From assembly GCA_021828405.1 (NCBI GenBank), contig JAKARZ010000064.1:1-9743 (forward strand): DNA of 9,743 nt. The letters are read 5' to 3'. The notes below the pieces were generated by a model. The model was given only the letters and a program-made list of their open reading frames with translations. It was not told where the DNA came from and made no database searches. The position numbers and the translations under genes were made by a program. Positions 1-5,768 of this stretch are shown here, one piece after another; position 1 is the stretch's first letter, and each line of letters opens with the position of its first letter. The stretch comes from Bacillota bacterium (GTDB taxonomy: Bacteria > Bacillota_E > Sulfobacillia > Sulfobacillales > JAIMBI01).

Positions 1-668
1 GCGGCTTCGGTCTGCATCCGCTCCATCGCAAGCTCCCGAGAGTCGTACAGGGCCTGGGTGAAGTTGGCCATCTCGACGTTTTGGCCCATGGCCCGCATGC
101 TCTGCGCCAGCGTCTGATGCGCCACGTGATACACGCAGTTGCCCATGGTGAGGCCGACGGGCTTGTAGCCGCTCTTGAGGAGGGTCCAGAAGTCCTGGCC
201 CGACAGGTCGCTGGTGAAAGGCTTGCCGTGGGCCGGGCGGTGGCTTTCCCCGAGCGACCGCACGGCGGTGCCTACCGCCATGAACTCGGCTAGCCCCGGG
301 CCCCACTCGTACCGATTGACGTCCAGCCGCACCCCGATGACGCCGTCTGCGCCCAGCTGGTCGGCCTCCTCCTCCATGCGGGACATGGCCAGCTCGCGAG
401 CGTGGTACATGGCCTGCGTGAGCACGGTAAGCTCCTCGTTCTTGCGAAACATCTGGGATTGATAACCAATGTGGTAGATCGAACTCCCCACGACCAGGCC
501 CAGAGGTTCGAAGCCCGCCTCGCGCACCAGCAGGAATTCGTTCACCGTCAAGTCAGACGTCCACAGGCGGTGCTCGCTCTGGCGCATGCGATTCAACCGC
601 TCCAGGGCATGCTGCGGGAGGTCGCTCGCGCCATTCGATCCGTTGGATGCCGGTGTGTCAGGACTCAT
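1..668 (-). CDS. Tandem YbjQ/DUF74-type protein, C-terminus beyond window
   Basis: The frame is open from an ATG at 668 to the left edge, so 222 residues are visible and the C-terminus is missing. The start has a strong site (AAAGGAAGG, 6 nt before ATG). Two copies of a YbjQ-like (putative heavy-metal-binding, DUF74) unit are visible. Unit 1 spans about residues 40-137, with ARELAMSRMEEEADQLGADG leading into GVRLDVNRYEWGPGLAEF and a closing GTAV. Unit 2 begins near 152 (SGYKPVGLTMGN, then YDSRELAMERMQTEA) and is cut by the edge. YbjQ proteins form small pentameric assemblies; their biochemical role is not settled, and metal binding is a family label rather than proof. No signal peptide or membrane segment is seen, so it is probably cytosolic. 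It is the last visible gene of a minus-strand set and lies 47 nt after a related protein, which suggests duplication. Family assignment is fairly sure; function is not. Confidence 0.85.
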   Translation of the reverse strand, partial: MSPDTPASNGSNGASDLPQHALERLNRMRQSEHRLWTSDLTVNEFLLVREAGFEPLGLVVGSSIYHIGYQSQMFRKNEELTVLTQAMYHARELAMSRMEEEADQLGADGVIGVRLDVNRYEWGPGLAEFMAVGTAVRSLGESHRPAHGKPFTSDLSGQDFWTLLKSGYKPVGLTMGNCVYHVAHQTLAQSMRAMGQNVEMANFTQALYDSRELAMERMQTEA

Positions 669-715
669 GTTTTGCCTTCCTTTCGCGGTCACGGATGGCT
701 TCTCGCCCGTCGAAT

Positions 716-1771
716 CTATGGCTGTTCCGGTGGGGCCTCGGAGTTGGCCAAGGTTTCGCCGGGCTCAAGGGGTCCCGGATCGATGTCCAAGGGGTGGTCC
801 GCCAGATTCACGGCCGGCCGGATCGCCGGCAGCAGATGCTTGCCGTCCAGCCGTCCGACGGCGGTGCCGACGACGGTCAGGTGCACAATGTGGTCGCGGA
901 AGCTTTGCATGGTGCCGTAACTCATCCCGTATCCGCTGCCGTAGCCGCCGCCCCAACCCCCCATGGCCGGCCGCTCCACGTCGATTTCATCGACGGTCAT
1001 GTGCCACTCGGCCCCGAGCACTCCGTCGGCCGCGACTTCCCGCGCCTGCGCGCGGAGCCCGCCCACCACGAAATCCCGGGCCTCATAGACGGCCCGAGAG
1101 AAGTCGGGCACCTCCTGGTTAGTCCAGCTGCTCTCGGAGTAGCTCGCCTGCCAGGTGGTCATGACATAGTACGCGGTGGTGGAAAACGACAGCGTGAGAG
1201 GAATGTAGCCCGCGCGGAACAACGCGAGCGTATCTTCGGCCGACATGCCGCCCATGAAGGGCCGGGTGGGGGCACGCTGCCCCTCGAAGGCGACTGCCGT
1301 CCCAAACGCCGTGAATTCCGAGAGGCCTGACCCCCACTCGGGGTACCGCACGTCGACGCGGCAGTTCACGACCCCGTGGGCGCCCAGCATCTCGGCCTCC
1401 GCCATCAGGCGATCGATGGCCGTCTGCCGAGCTGTGGTGATGGCCAGGGTGAAGGGGCGGATGTCGCCGTTTCCCCACGAATTGGTGAGCCAGCCCGGAT
1501 AGAAGGCCGCATGCATCACGCACGACCCGGCCACTTGCCCGAGTGGCGTCAAACGCAAGCGGCGCGAGACCGCAAAGTCTGGGGCGGTGAGCGTGCTGGT
1601 CCACGGCGCCTGGCCGGACTTCAATCGGTTCAGGCGGTCGGTGGCGTCGACCGGGAGCCGTCCGGCCTCGAGCGCCTCGATGCTTGCGGCTTGGCGCGCG
1701 AGCCGCGCCGCCTCGTCATGGGGGTCCGGCCGGGGGCCGGACCGCCTGCTCCAAATCGGAATAATCGGCAC
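716..1771 (-). CDS. Divergent double YbjQ/DUF74-type protein with a Gly/Tyr-rich insert
   Basis: From GTG at 1771 this encodes 351 residues. The first YbjQ-like half spans about residues 58-163 and is clear: TARQTAIDRLMAEAEMLGAHG, then NCRVDVRYPEWGSGLSEF and FGTAV. The second half, about 183-306, is more divergent (FRAGYIPLTLSFSTTAYYVM, YEARDFVVGGLRAQAREVAA, ending VVGTAV). It contains a glycine/tyrosine-rich stretch (MGGWGGGYGSGYGMSYG, about 270-286) inserted before its last strand. The C-terminal 40 residues are proline- and acid-rich. The protein resembles its downstream neighbour, so the two are probably paralogues. The start is uncertain: the GTG overlaps the AGGAGG site itself, and that site is better spaced for in-frame ATT codons at 1765 or 1762. 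A longer reading from 1843 would overlap the previous gene and adds residues unlike the family. The reading frame is sure; start and function are not. Confidence 0.85.
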   Translation of the reverse strand: MPIIPIWSRRSGPRPDPHDEAARLARQAASIEALEAGRLPVDATDRLNRLKSGQAPWTSTLTAPDFAVSRRLRLTPLGQVAGSCVMHAAFYPGWLTNSWGNGDIRPFTLAITTARQTAIDRLMAEAEMLGAHGVVNCRVDVRYPEWGSGLSEFTAFGTAVAFEGQRAPTRPFMGGMSAEDTLALFRAGYIPLTLSFSTTAYYVMTTWQASYSESSWTNQEVPDFSRAVYEARDFVVGGLRAQAREVAADGVLGAEWHMTVDEIDVERPAMGGWGGGYGSGYGMSYGTMQSFRDHIVHLTVVGTAVGRLDGKHLLPAIRPAVNLADHPLDIDPGPLEPGETLANSEAPPEQP

Positions 1772-1790
1772 CTCCTTTGGGAGACGCCGG

Positions 1791-2174
1791 CTACAGCAGG
1801 AATTGCTCCAGCGCTTGGCGGGCAGACTCGCTCGCCTGGGCATGTTCCCACAGCGCCTGCGTCAGCTCGTGCAGCCAGCGGTCGAGCATCGCCGGTTCGG
1901 TTTTGAGGGCGATGCCCCGCACGATCTTGGCAATGCGGTACTCGAAGTCGCCATGCGCATGCTCTGCCGTGAAGGTTTGATCTCCGATCACGACCGTGAT
2001 CTGCACCACCGGTCGTTTGGATTTCTGGAACGGGAATCCGCCGTGGCGCATGCTCACCGCGCCCGCCGGCAGCGCCTGCGTCAACTTGTCCGCCAGCACC
2101 TCGTGGAAGGTGCTGAGGTCGCGGCTGGCCGCGCGCAGGGCCCCGGCCAGTGTGTCAAATGACCAGTCCTCCAT
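1791..2174 (-). CDS. Conserved-looking hypothetical protein, 127 residues
   Basis: I do not recognise this protein. The start at 2174 (MEDWSF) is chosen because AGGAGG lies 5 nt upstream; an ATG 15 nt earlier (2189) has only a poor site. The sequence looks like a small soluble alpha/beta protein. There is a helical N-terminus (about 6-35), a central strand region with RPVVQITVVIGDQTFTA (54-70), an EHAHGDFEYRIAKIVRGIAL segment, and an amphipathic helical C-terminus rich in Ala, Glu and Gln (95-127). No signal peptide, membrane segment or cysteine is present. It sits 18 nt after the selenocysteine glutaredoxin frame and 19 nt before the double YbjQ-type gene, so it is almost certainly cotranscribed with both. 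The tight spacing suggests a shared job, but nothing in the sequence gives the activity. Confidence 0.8.
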   Translation of the reverse strand: MEDWSFDTLAGALRAASRDLSTFHEVLADKLTQALPAGAVSMRHGGFPFQKSKRPVVQITVVIGDQTFTAEHAHGDFEYRIAKIVRGIALKTEPAMLDRWLHELTQALWEHAQASESARQALEQFLL

Positions 2175-2192
2175 GTCAGCCTCCTGCATCCC

Positions 2193-2450
2193 CTAGCGCC
2201 CGAGCCGCCGACCCATCTCGTGGCGATTGAACCCGATGACCAAATCCTCATGCCCATCCGGCCACTGCAGAACGGTGGTGGGCGTCGATCGGGATCCCAG
2301 CGCCATCAACTGATCAAGGTACCCCGGATTGTCGGGCAGATTCAGTTCGGTAAAGGGGTACCCTGCTTGAGAAAGCCACGCTTTCTCCGCGTCACAGGCG
2401 CCTCACCCCGGTTGGGTGAACACGCGGATCGCTGGGATGGTCGTCGGCAT
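2193..2450 (-). CDS. Selenocysteine-containing glutaredoxin-like protein (in-frame TGA = Sec16)
   Basis: Reading through one in-frame TGA (2405-2403) gives an 85-residue glutaredoxin-fold protein. Strand 1 is IRVFTQPG, followed by the redox motif U16-G-A-C19, helix DAEKAWLSQAG, and YPFTELNLPD. Next comes the cis-proline loop STPTTVL (about 55-61), then DLVIGFN and a short C-terminal helix ending at TAG. The TGA replaces the first, catalytic cysteine of CxxC, the classic place for Sec in thiol oxidoreductases. The rest of the frame has no other lesion and keeps the expected residues. A hairpin fitting a bacterial SECIS follows the TGA. Glutaredoxin selenoproteins are an established bacterial family. 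Its likely role is cytosolic thiol-disulfide exchange. ATG at 2450 fits the fold but has a weak ribosome site; GTG at 2468 or 2477 are in-frame alternatives. It heads the minus-strand set, 18 nt before the next gene. The alternatives are a sequencing error or a recent TGC-to-TGA nonsense mutation. Sec use requires selA, selB, selC and selD elsewhere in the genome. Confidence 0.8.
2369..2387 (-). promoter_or_regulatory. Candidate bacterial SECIS hairpin
   Basis: On the minus strand GAGAAAG and CTTTCTC form a perfect 7-bp stem around the 5-nt loop CGUGG. The stem starts 15 nt, and the loop 22 nt, after the in-frame TGA. That lies within the spacing known for bacterial SECIS elements, and the second loop base is G, as the usual consensus asks. 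Two outer pairings could lengthen it: CCTG (2398-2395) with CAGG (2365-2362), and GGGGT (2409-2405, overlapping the T of TGA) with ACCCC (2359-2355). SelB with Sec-tRNA would bind this hairpin in the mRNA. The fold was assessed by eye only. Confidence 0.7.
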
Positions 2451-2608
2451 CGGCTTTTCGTAGGCCACCCGTCTCACATCTTTTCTTTGTTACTCTCGGC
2501 TGCTTTTCGCTGGGTCCCTGGCCCGCTTTCCGCACGAGGGCCGGCCGGCGCGTGGCGGAATCCCGATGCTGCCGACCAGATCTAACCTATCGGCAGCGCC
2601 ACGGTCCT

Positions 2609-2614
2609 ATTATA
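2609..2614 (-). promoter_or_regulatory. Candidate -10 box (TATAAT) for the glutaredoxin/YbjQ gene set
   Basis: The minus strand reads a perfect TATAAT here, in otherwise GC-rich DNA, facing the glutaredoxin gene. Transcription would begin near 2602, giving a leader of about 150 nt. No good TTGACA-like -35 is present 16-18 bp upstream; that place is taken by a GC-rich palindrome (2622-2636). The promoter would therefore need an activator or be weak. Confidence 0.4.
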
Positions 2615-2621
2615 CGATAGT

Positions 2622-2636
2622 GCGGCGGTCCGCCGC
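2622..2636. repeat. GC-rich inverted repeat, possible operator
   Basis: GCGGCGG and CCGCCGC are exact inverted copies separated by one T. The repeat overlaps the -35 region of the candidate minus-strand promoter in the divergent gap between the glutaredoxin gene and the VOC gene. This is where an operator would sit, but low-complexity GC-rich DNA makes such repeats by chance too. Confidence 0.3.
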
Positions 2637-2799
2637 CGGTGGTTGGCGCGCCGCCGCATCGGCTCGCCACGCGTGAGACAATCCGCCCCGGCCGGGAGCA
2701 GGAAACGGCAGGCCCGGCGCGAAGCAGGAAGTGGCCGAGCGGGGGCCGGTCAGGAGGTTCGACGCGGGTCCCCACATCAGCACGAAGAAGGTGGTATGT

Positions 2800-3144
2800 A
2801 TGGCATTGGCGGGACTGGGTGCGTTGGACCATGTGGCGGTGCGCGTCGAGGACCCGGACGCGCTGACCAAGTTTTTGACGGAGGTGCTCGGGGTCGAGCG
2901 CCGCGGCACCGAGACGCGGCGCCTGTTCGGATTGCCCGGGGGTGTGACGCTGGCGGTGTTTCCCGTGGGCGCGAATCAGGGGGGCATCGGCGACCGCAGC
3001 GGAACGCGGCTGCCCGATCATCTGGCGCTCCGCGTGGACAGCCTGGACGGAGTGCGAAAGCACTTGACGGCGCATGGGTATGCGATGGATGGCGACATGG
3101 TCGCGGCACCGGGCGGACTGGTGCTGCAGTTTGTGGGGGCCTGA
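2800..3144 (+). CDS. VOC-superfamily (glyoxalase/bleomycin-resistance-fold) protein
   Basis: The 114-residue product has the paired beta-alpha-beta-beta-beta layout of the vicinal oxygen chelate fold. The first module is LGALDHVAVRVEDPDALTKF, through VLGVERR and LFGLPGGVTLAVFPVG. The second is LPDHLALRVDSLDGVRKHL, then GGLVLQFVG. Likely metal ligands are His11 and His74; the usual C-terminal Glu position appears to be Gln110. Members act as lyases, isomerases, dioxygenases or antibiotic-binding proteins; the substrate cannot be inferred. ATG at 2800 is preferred because AAGGTGG lies just upstream and the fold begins at once. An upstream in-frame ATG (2731) would add an unrelated 23-residue tail. 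A MarR-type regulator gene follows after 98 nt on the same strand, a common pairing in detoxification loci. No signal peptide is seen. Confidence 0.85.
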   Translation: MALAGLGALDHVAVRVEDPDALTKFLTEVLGVERRGTETRRLFGLPGGVTLAVFPVGANQGGIGDRSGTRLPDHLALRVDSLDGVRKHLTAHGYAMDGDMVAAPGGLVLQFVGA

Positions 3145-3166
3145 CCCCAAAACGCGGGCGCGGCTG

Positions 3167-3184
3167 CGAAGAATTTGTTTAGGC
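3167..3184. promoter_or_regulatory. Weak inverted repeat before marR, possible autoregulatory site
   Basis: TTTG and CAAA form an inverted repeat 6 nt apart inside an AT-richer patch in the gap between the VOC gene and the MarR-type gene. MarR proteins often bind short palindromes near their own start. Only four bases per arm match, so this is tentative. Confidence 0.2.
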
Positions 3185-3242
3185 AAAGATACAGCGGCCA
3201 TGTGGGCCGTTTCCCCACTGAAATGGTGCAGGAGGTGTAGTG

Positions 3243-3746
3243 ATGCGAGCGTCCGCCGAGCAAGTTGACCGGGTCGAGCTGACCGAGCTGGTTGAGTTGA
3301 TGTGGGAATTTGATGACGCGGTGAGTTCTTACTGGAAGCAGCTCCATCAAGATTTACGCGAGTTGCCCTGCAGGGTGGGGGAGCTCAGGGTAGTCTGGCA
3401 CATTCACCACGGTGGCACGGCCACCGGCACGGAACTAGCCCGCCGTCTGGGCATCAGCCGTGCGGCCGCTTCGAATCTGCTGAAGCGGCTGACCGAAGCC
3501 GGGTATTTGACCTGCGCGACCGACGAGCAGGACCATCGGCGGCGCCGCTGGTTCCTTACGGCTTCGGCGCGGGGGCTGTTGGACCGCGTCGAAGAGCGCC
3601 GAATCGCCGTCTGGGCCCCGCTGTGGCGCAGTTTGTCGGCCGGTGACCGTCGGCGGCTGGTGCAGTCCATGAAGCGGCTGGGCTCGGGTCGTGGCGAGGC
3701 CGAGCTTGAACGGCTGGTGGCGACCCCGGCAGGTTCCGGCGTCTGA
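3243..3746 (+). CDS. MarR-family transcriptional regulator
   Basis: This is a 167-residue winged-helix protein. N-terminal helices (about 10-42) would form half of the dimer interface. The helix-turn-helix lies about 60-86, in GTELARRLGISRAAASNLL with KRLTEAGYL. The wing is DEQDHRRRRWFLTASAR (94-110), carrying the basic residues that enter the minor groove. C-terminal helices (111-156) complete the dimerisation domain. Length is slightly above the usual 140-160. MarR proteins are dimeric DNA-binding repressors, often released by phenolic ligands or by oxidation; one cysteine near the N-terminus (Cys43) and one before the wing (Cys91) are present. ATG at 3243 has AGGAGG at 7 nt; the GTG just before it (3240) is spaced too tightly. 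It lies between the VOC gene and the foldase lipoprotein gene. Its targets are unknown; self-regulation and control of the VOC gene are the obvious guesses. Confidence 0.9.
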   Translation: MRASAEQVDRVELTELVELMWEFDDAVSSYWKQLHQDLRELPCRVGELRVVWHIHHGGTATGTELARRLGISRAAASNLLKRLTEAGYLTCATDEQDHRRRRWFLTASARGLLDRVEERRIAVWAPLWRSLSAGDRRRLVQSMKRLGSGRGEAELERLVATPAGSGV

Positions 3747-3800
3747 GTGCGATCCTGGACGCGCGCCCACCTGTACCCGGCCGCTTGAGTCGGGCTGTCG

Positions 3801-3809
3801 TGTTACACT
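3801..3809 (+). promoter_or_regulatory. Extended -10 promoter for the foldase lipoprotein gene
   Basis: TGTTACACT fits an extended -10 (TGn followed by TACACT, 4 of 6 bases to TATAAT). It is upstream of the lipoprotein gene and downstream of marR. A TTGAGT (3785-3790) is only 13 bp away, too close for a normal -35. The start would fall near 3816, leaving a leader of about 80 nt that contains the 18-bp palindrome. Confidence 0.4.
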
Positions 3810-3829
3810 CGCCGTGGGCTGGAATCCGA

Positions 3830-3847
3830 GGCAGGCGGCCGCCTGCC
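3830..3847. repeat. 18-bp perfect palindrome in the leader of the foldase gene
   Basis: GGCAGGCGG is followed directly by its exact reverse complement CCGCCTGCC. It lies about 20 bp downstream of the extended -10 and 50 bp before the start codon. As DNA it is a good dimer-binding operator; as RNA it would be a hairpin only with a shortened stem, because it has no loop. The binding protein is unknown; the adjacent MarR-type regulator is one candidate. Confidence 0.5.
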
Positions 3848-3897
3848 ATGGATTGCACCTGCGGTGTTGGAGGACGAGCCCGAGGGGAGGTCGCGCG

Positions 3898-4863
3898 ATG
3901 ACGAACAAGAAGCGTAAAGGATTGGCGGCGGTTGTGGCGGGTGGGATGGTTCTGGCGCTGGCCGCGTGCGGCGCCAGTGCCCAAGCCGGTTCGCCACCGG
4001 TGGCGACCGTGGGTCACGACACCATCACCAAGCAGGACTGGCTGTCGACCATCAAGAGTCTCGGCCTGCTGAACGGCAGTGCGCTGTCCACCACCCAGTC
4101 GGCGGAGTACAGCCAGGTCAAGCAGCTGATGGTGTGGTCCGCGGTGGAGCAGTATGTGCTGGCGCATCACTGGACGACGAATGCCCAGGCGGCCAAGCAG
4201 GCGGCGACGGCGCTGTCCCAAATTGAGAAGCAGGCGGGCAGCCAAACGGCCCTCGTGAAGCAACTCAAAACCCAGGGCTTGACGCTCGCGAATTTCTCCG
4301 GCTTTCTCACCAGCCAGGAAATTTTGCAGGCGGCGTACGCGCGGGTCACGAAGAACGTGAAGCAGCCCACGGCCGCAGCCATTCAGGCGTACTACAACCA
4401 AAACAAGAGCAGCTTTGTTCAGCCGGCCACCGACACCGTGCAGGCCATCCTGGTGAAGACCAAGGCCCAGGCCCTGTCGCTCGAGGCTGAGCTCCAGGCG
4501 GGCAAGGCCCAATTTGCCGCGCTCGCGAAGGCCGACTCGCTGGACAAAACCTCAGCCGCAAATGGCGGCCAGCTGGGTCCCGTCCCGACGTCGGTGACCA
4601 CGGCGGCGGCGTCCGGCATTCCGACGGCGTTTGTCACGGAGATGGACACGCTGAAGACGGGCCAGTATGGCATTGCATCCACGTCCTCCGGCTACTACCT
4701 GATGCAGGTGACTGCGGTGACGCCGCAGAGCACGCAGTCCTTCAGTGCTGTGAAGAGCCAGATTGCGAGTCAGTTGCTTTCCACCGCCCAGAGCAACACG
4801 TTTCAGAGCTTTGGGCAGCAGCAGCTCAATAAAATGTCGCACAGCATCAAGATCAAGGCATAA
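3898..4863 (+). CDS. SurA/PrsA-type peptidyl-prolyl isomerase lipoprotein
   Basis: This 321-residue exported lipoprotein begins with a basic tip (NKKRKG), a hydrophobic stretch (9-22) and lipobox LAAC, with the lipidated Cys at 24. A helical chaperone-like region (about 34-170) follows. It opens with VATVGHDTITKQDW, typical of the SurA N-terminal family. A parvulin/PPIC domain (about 176-273) has the diagnostic NGGQLG (222-227) and GYYLMQVTAV. The C-terminal helix is rich in Gln and Ser. Such proteins are anchored to the outer face of the membrane and help secreted proteins fold by prolyl isomerisation or as chaperones. ATG at 3898 is set by GGGGAGG 8 nt upstream and by the signal peptide; an in-frame reading from 3691 would hide the signal and overlap marR. 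It has its own promoter and a downstream hairpin, so it appears monocistronic. PrsA is the nearest functional name; orthology to Bacillus prsA is not shown. Confidence 0.9.
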   Translation: MTNKKRKGLAAVVAGGMVLALAACGASAQAGSPPVATVGHDTITKQDWLSTIKSLGLLNGSALSTTQSAEYSQVKQLMVWSAVEQYVLAHHWTTNAQAAKQAATALSQIEKQAGSQTALVKQLKTQGLTLANFSGFLTSQEILQAAYARVTKNVKQPTAAAIQAYYNQNKSSFVQPATDTVQAILVKTKAQALSLEAELQAGKAQFAALAKADSLDKTSAANGGQLGPVPTSVTTAAASGIPTAFVTEMDTLKTGQYGIASTSSGYYLMQVTAVTPQSTQSFSAVKSQIASQLLSTAQSNTFQSFGQQQLNKMSHSIKIKA

Positions 4864-4886
4864 TCCGCCGAGGCACGCGCGCACTT

Positions 4887-4919
4887 CCCCAACGGCCAGC
4901 GGCACGCTGGCCGTTGGGG
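4887..4919 (+). terminator. 15-bp perfect hairpin after the foldase gene
   Basis: CCCCAACGGCCAGCG pairs perfectly with CGCTGGCCGTTGGGG around a 3-nt loop GCA, 23 nt after the stop codon. No T-tract follows on the plus strand, so it is not a standard intrinsic terminator. It may act as a U-tract-less terminator, an mRNA 3'-end stabiliser, or insulation of the heme operon downstream. Confidence 0.6.
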
Positions 4920-5018
4920 TGCTCGTGGACGAGCGCGGCCCGAGAGGGTGCCGACCCCGGGGGTCGATGAGCGGCTCGGTGTGCTATCGTGCGAGCATAG
5001 GCGCGGAGGGGGTCACGC

Positions 5019-5768
5019 ATGGGAGAACCGATCGAGACGCTGGATGGGTGGTTCGTATGGCACCAACTCGTCACAGTGGATTGGCCCACCTGGTGGGCGT
5101 GGCCCTCGGCGGACCGGGACGCCGCGCTGGCCGAGCGGGTCACGCTATGGGAGGAATGGAGGGCGCTCGAGGCCAGCCACGCAGGGAGTGTCGGCGTGTA
5201 TGCCGTGGCCGGCGATCGGGCCGACTTCCTGACGATTCATCTGCGGCCCACGCTGGATGAGTTGATCGATCTGAAGGCGTCCCTGCAGAAGACAAAATTT
5301 TACGCGGTGGAGCAGGCGCGGTACGCGTACATATCGGTTGTCGAACTGGCCACCTATGTCGCGAAGGGCAACCCGGATCCCGATAGCAACGCCGAGTTGC
5401 GGGCGCGCCTTCGGCCCACGCTGCCGCCGCGCCACGCGGTGTGCTTTTACCCGATGTCCAAGCGACGCCAGGGGGAGGACAACTGGTACATGACCGACCG
5501 GGCGGTGCGCGCCCACCTCATGCGGGGACACGGCGCCGTGGGGCAGAAGTACAGCCAGCGGGTGACGCAGATCATCTCAGGATCCCAGGGACTGGACGAC
5601 TGGGAGTGGGGGGTGACTCTGCTGGCCGACGACCCGATCTGGTTCAAAAAGTTGGTGTACGAAATGCGTTTTGATGAGGCCAGCGCCCGATTCGCCGAGT
5701 TTGGACCCTTTTTCGTGGGGACGCGGCTCGACCCCCGGGGATGGACCCGGCGCCTGGGGGGGCGGTGA
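5019..5768 (+). CDS. chdC: Coproheme decarboxylase ChdC (HemQ), chlorite-dismutase family
   Basis: This enzyme oxidatively decarboxylates two propionates of coproheme III to give heme b, the last step of the coproporphyrin-dependent route. The 249-residue length is typical. Key residues align one position before the S. aureus enzyme: Tyr144 (catalytic radical, in FYPMSKRR), Lys148, proximal heme ligand His171 (in RGHGAVGQKY) and Gln184 (in VTQIISGS). The signature GLDDWEWGVTLLADDPIWFK and the EMRFDEASARFAEFGPFFVG tail are strongly conserved. The start ATG has GGAGG 9 nt upstream. A weak extended -10 (TGCTATCGT, 4982-4990) could serve the operon, with no clear -35. The stop overlaps the preferred hemE start by four bases (GTGA). 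Being first in an operon with hemE, cpfC and cgoX confirms the role. The symbol hemQ is used for the same gene. Confidence 0.96.
   Translation: MGEPIETLDGWFVWHQLVTVDWPTWWAWPSADRDAALAERVTLWEEWRALEASHAGSVGVYAVAGDRADFLTIHLRPTLDELIDLKASLQKTKFYAVEQARYAYISVVELATYVAKGNPDPDSNAELRARLRPTLPPRHAVCFYPMSKRRQGEDNWYMTDRAVRAHLMRGHGAVGQKYSQRVTQIISGSQGLDDWEWGVTLLADDPIWFKKLVYEMRFDEASARFAEFGPFFVGTRLDPRGWTRRLGGR

Larger units (their letters stand above)
2451..2799. other. Divergent intergenic region, no gene seen
   Basis: About 350 nt separate the minus-strand glutaredoxin gene from the plus-strand VOC gene. It holds the TATAAT element and the GC palindrome described separately. Frames running through it are GC-driven and match nothing I recognise. 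The part nearest the glutaredoxin gene (about 2470-2510) is locally AT-richer, as expected for a leader. I see no convincing plus-strand promoter for the VOC gene. Confidence 0.5.

Noticed and set aside
2403..2405. The in-frame TGA taken as an ordinary stop or a decayed gene
   Set aside because: The frame continues with intact glutaredoxin features, has no other lesion, and the TGA sits at the catalytic cysteine with a SECIS-like hairpin behind it. Ordinary decay would not be expected to give this combination.
2220..2585. Plus-strand 121-codon frame
   Set aside because: It lies antisense to the glutaredoxin frame, has no recognisable domain or ribosome site, and is open only because of GC-rich composition.
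2587..3201. Minus-strand 204-codon frame
   Set aside because: It is antisense to the VOC-fold gene and has shadow-like composition.
3190..3210. Short hairpin CGGCC/GGCCG before marR, as a terminator for the VOC gene
   Set aside because: Only 5 bp of stem and a short, interrupted T-run (TTT then CCCC); not strong enough to call.
3556..4512. Minus-strand 318-codon frame
   Set aside because: It is antisense to marR and the foldase lipoprotein gene, both of which have ribosome sites and clear domains.
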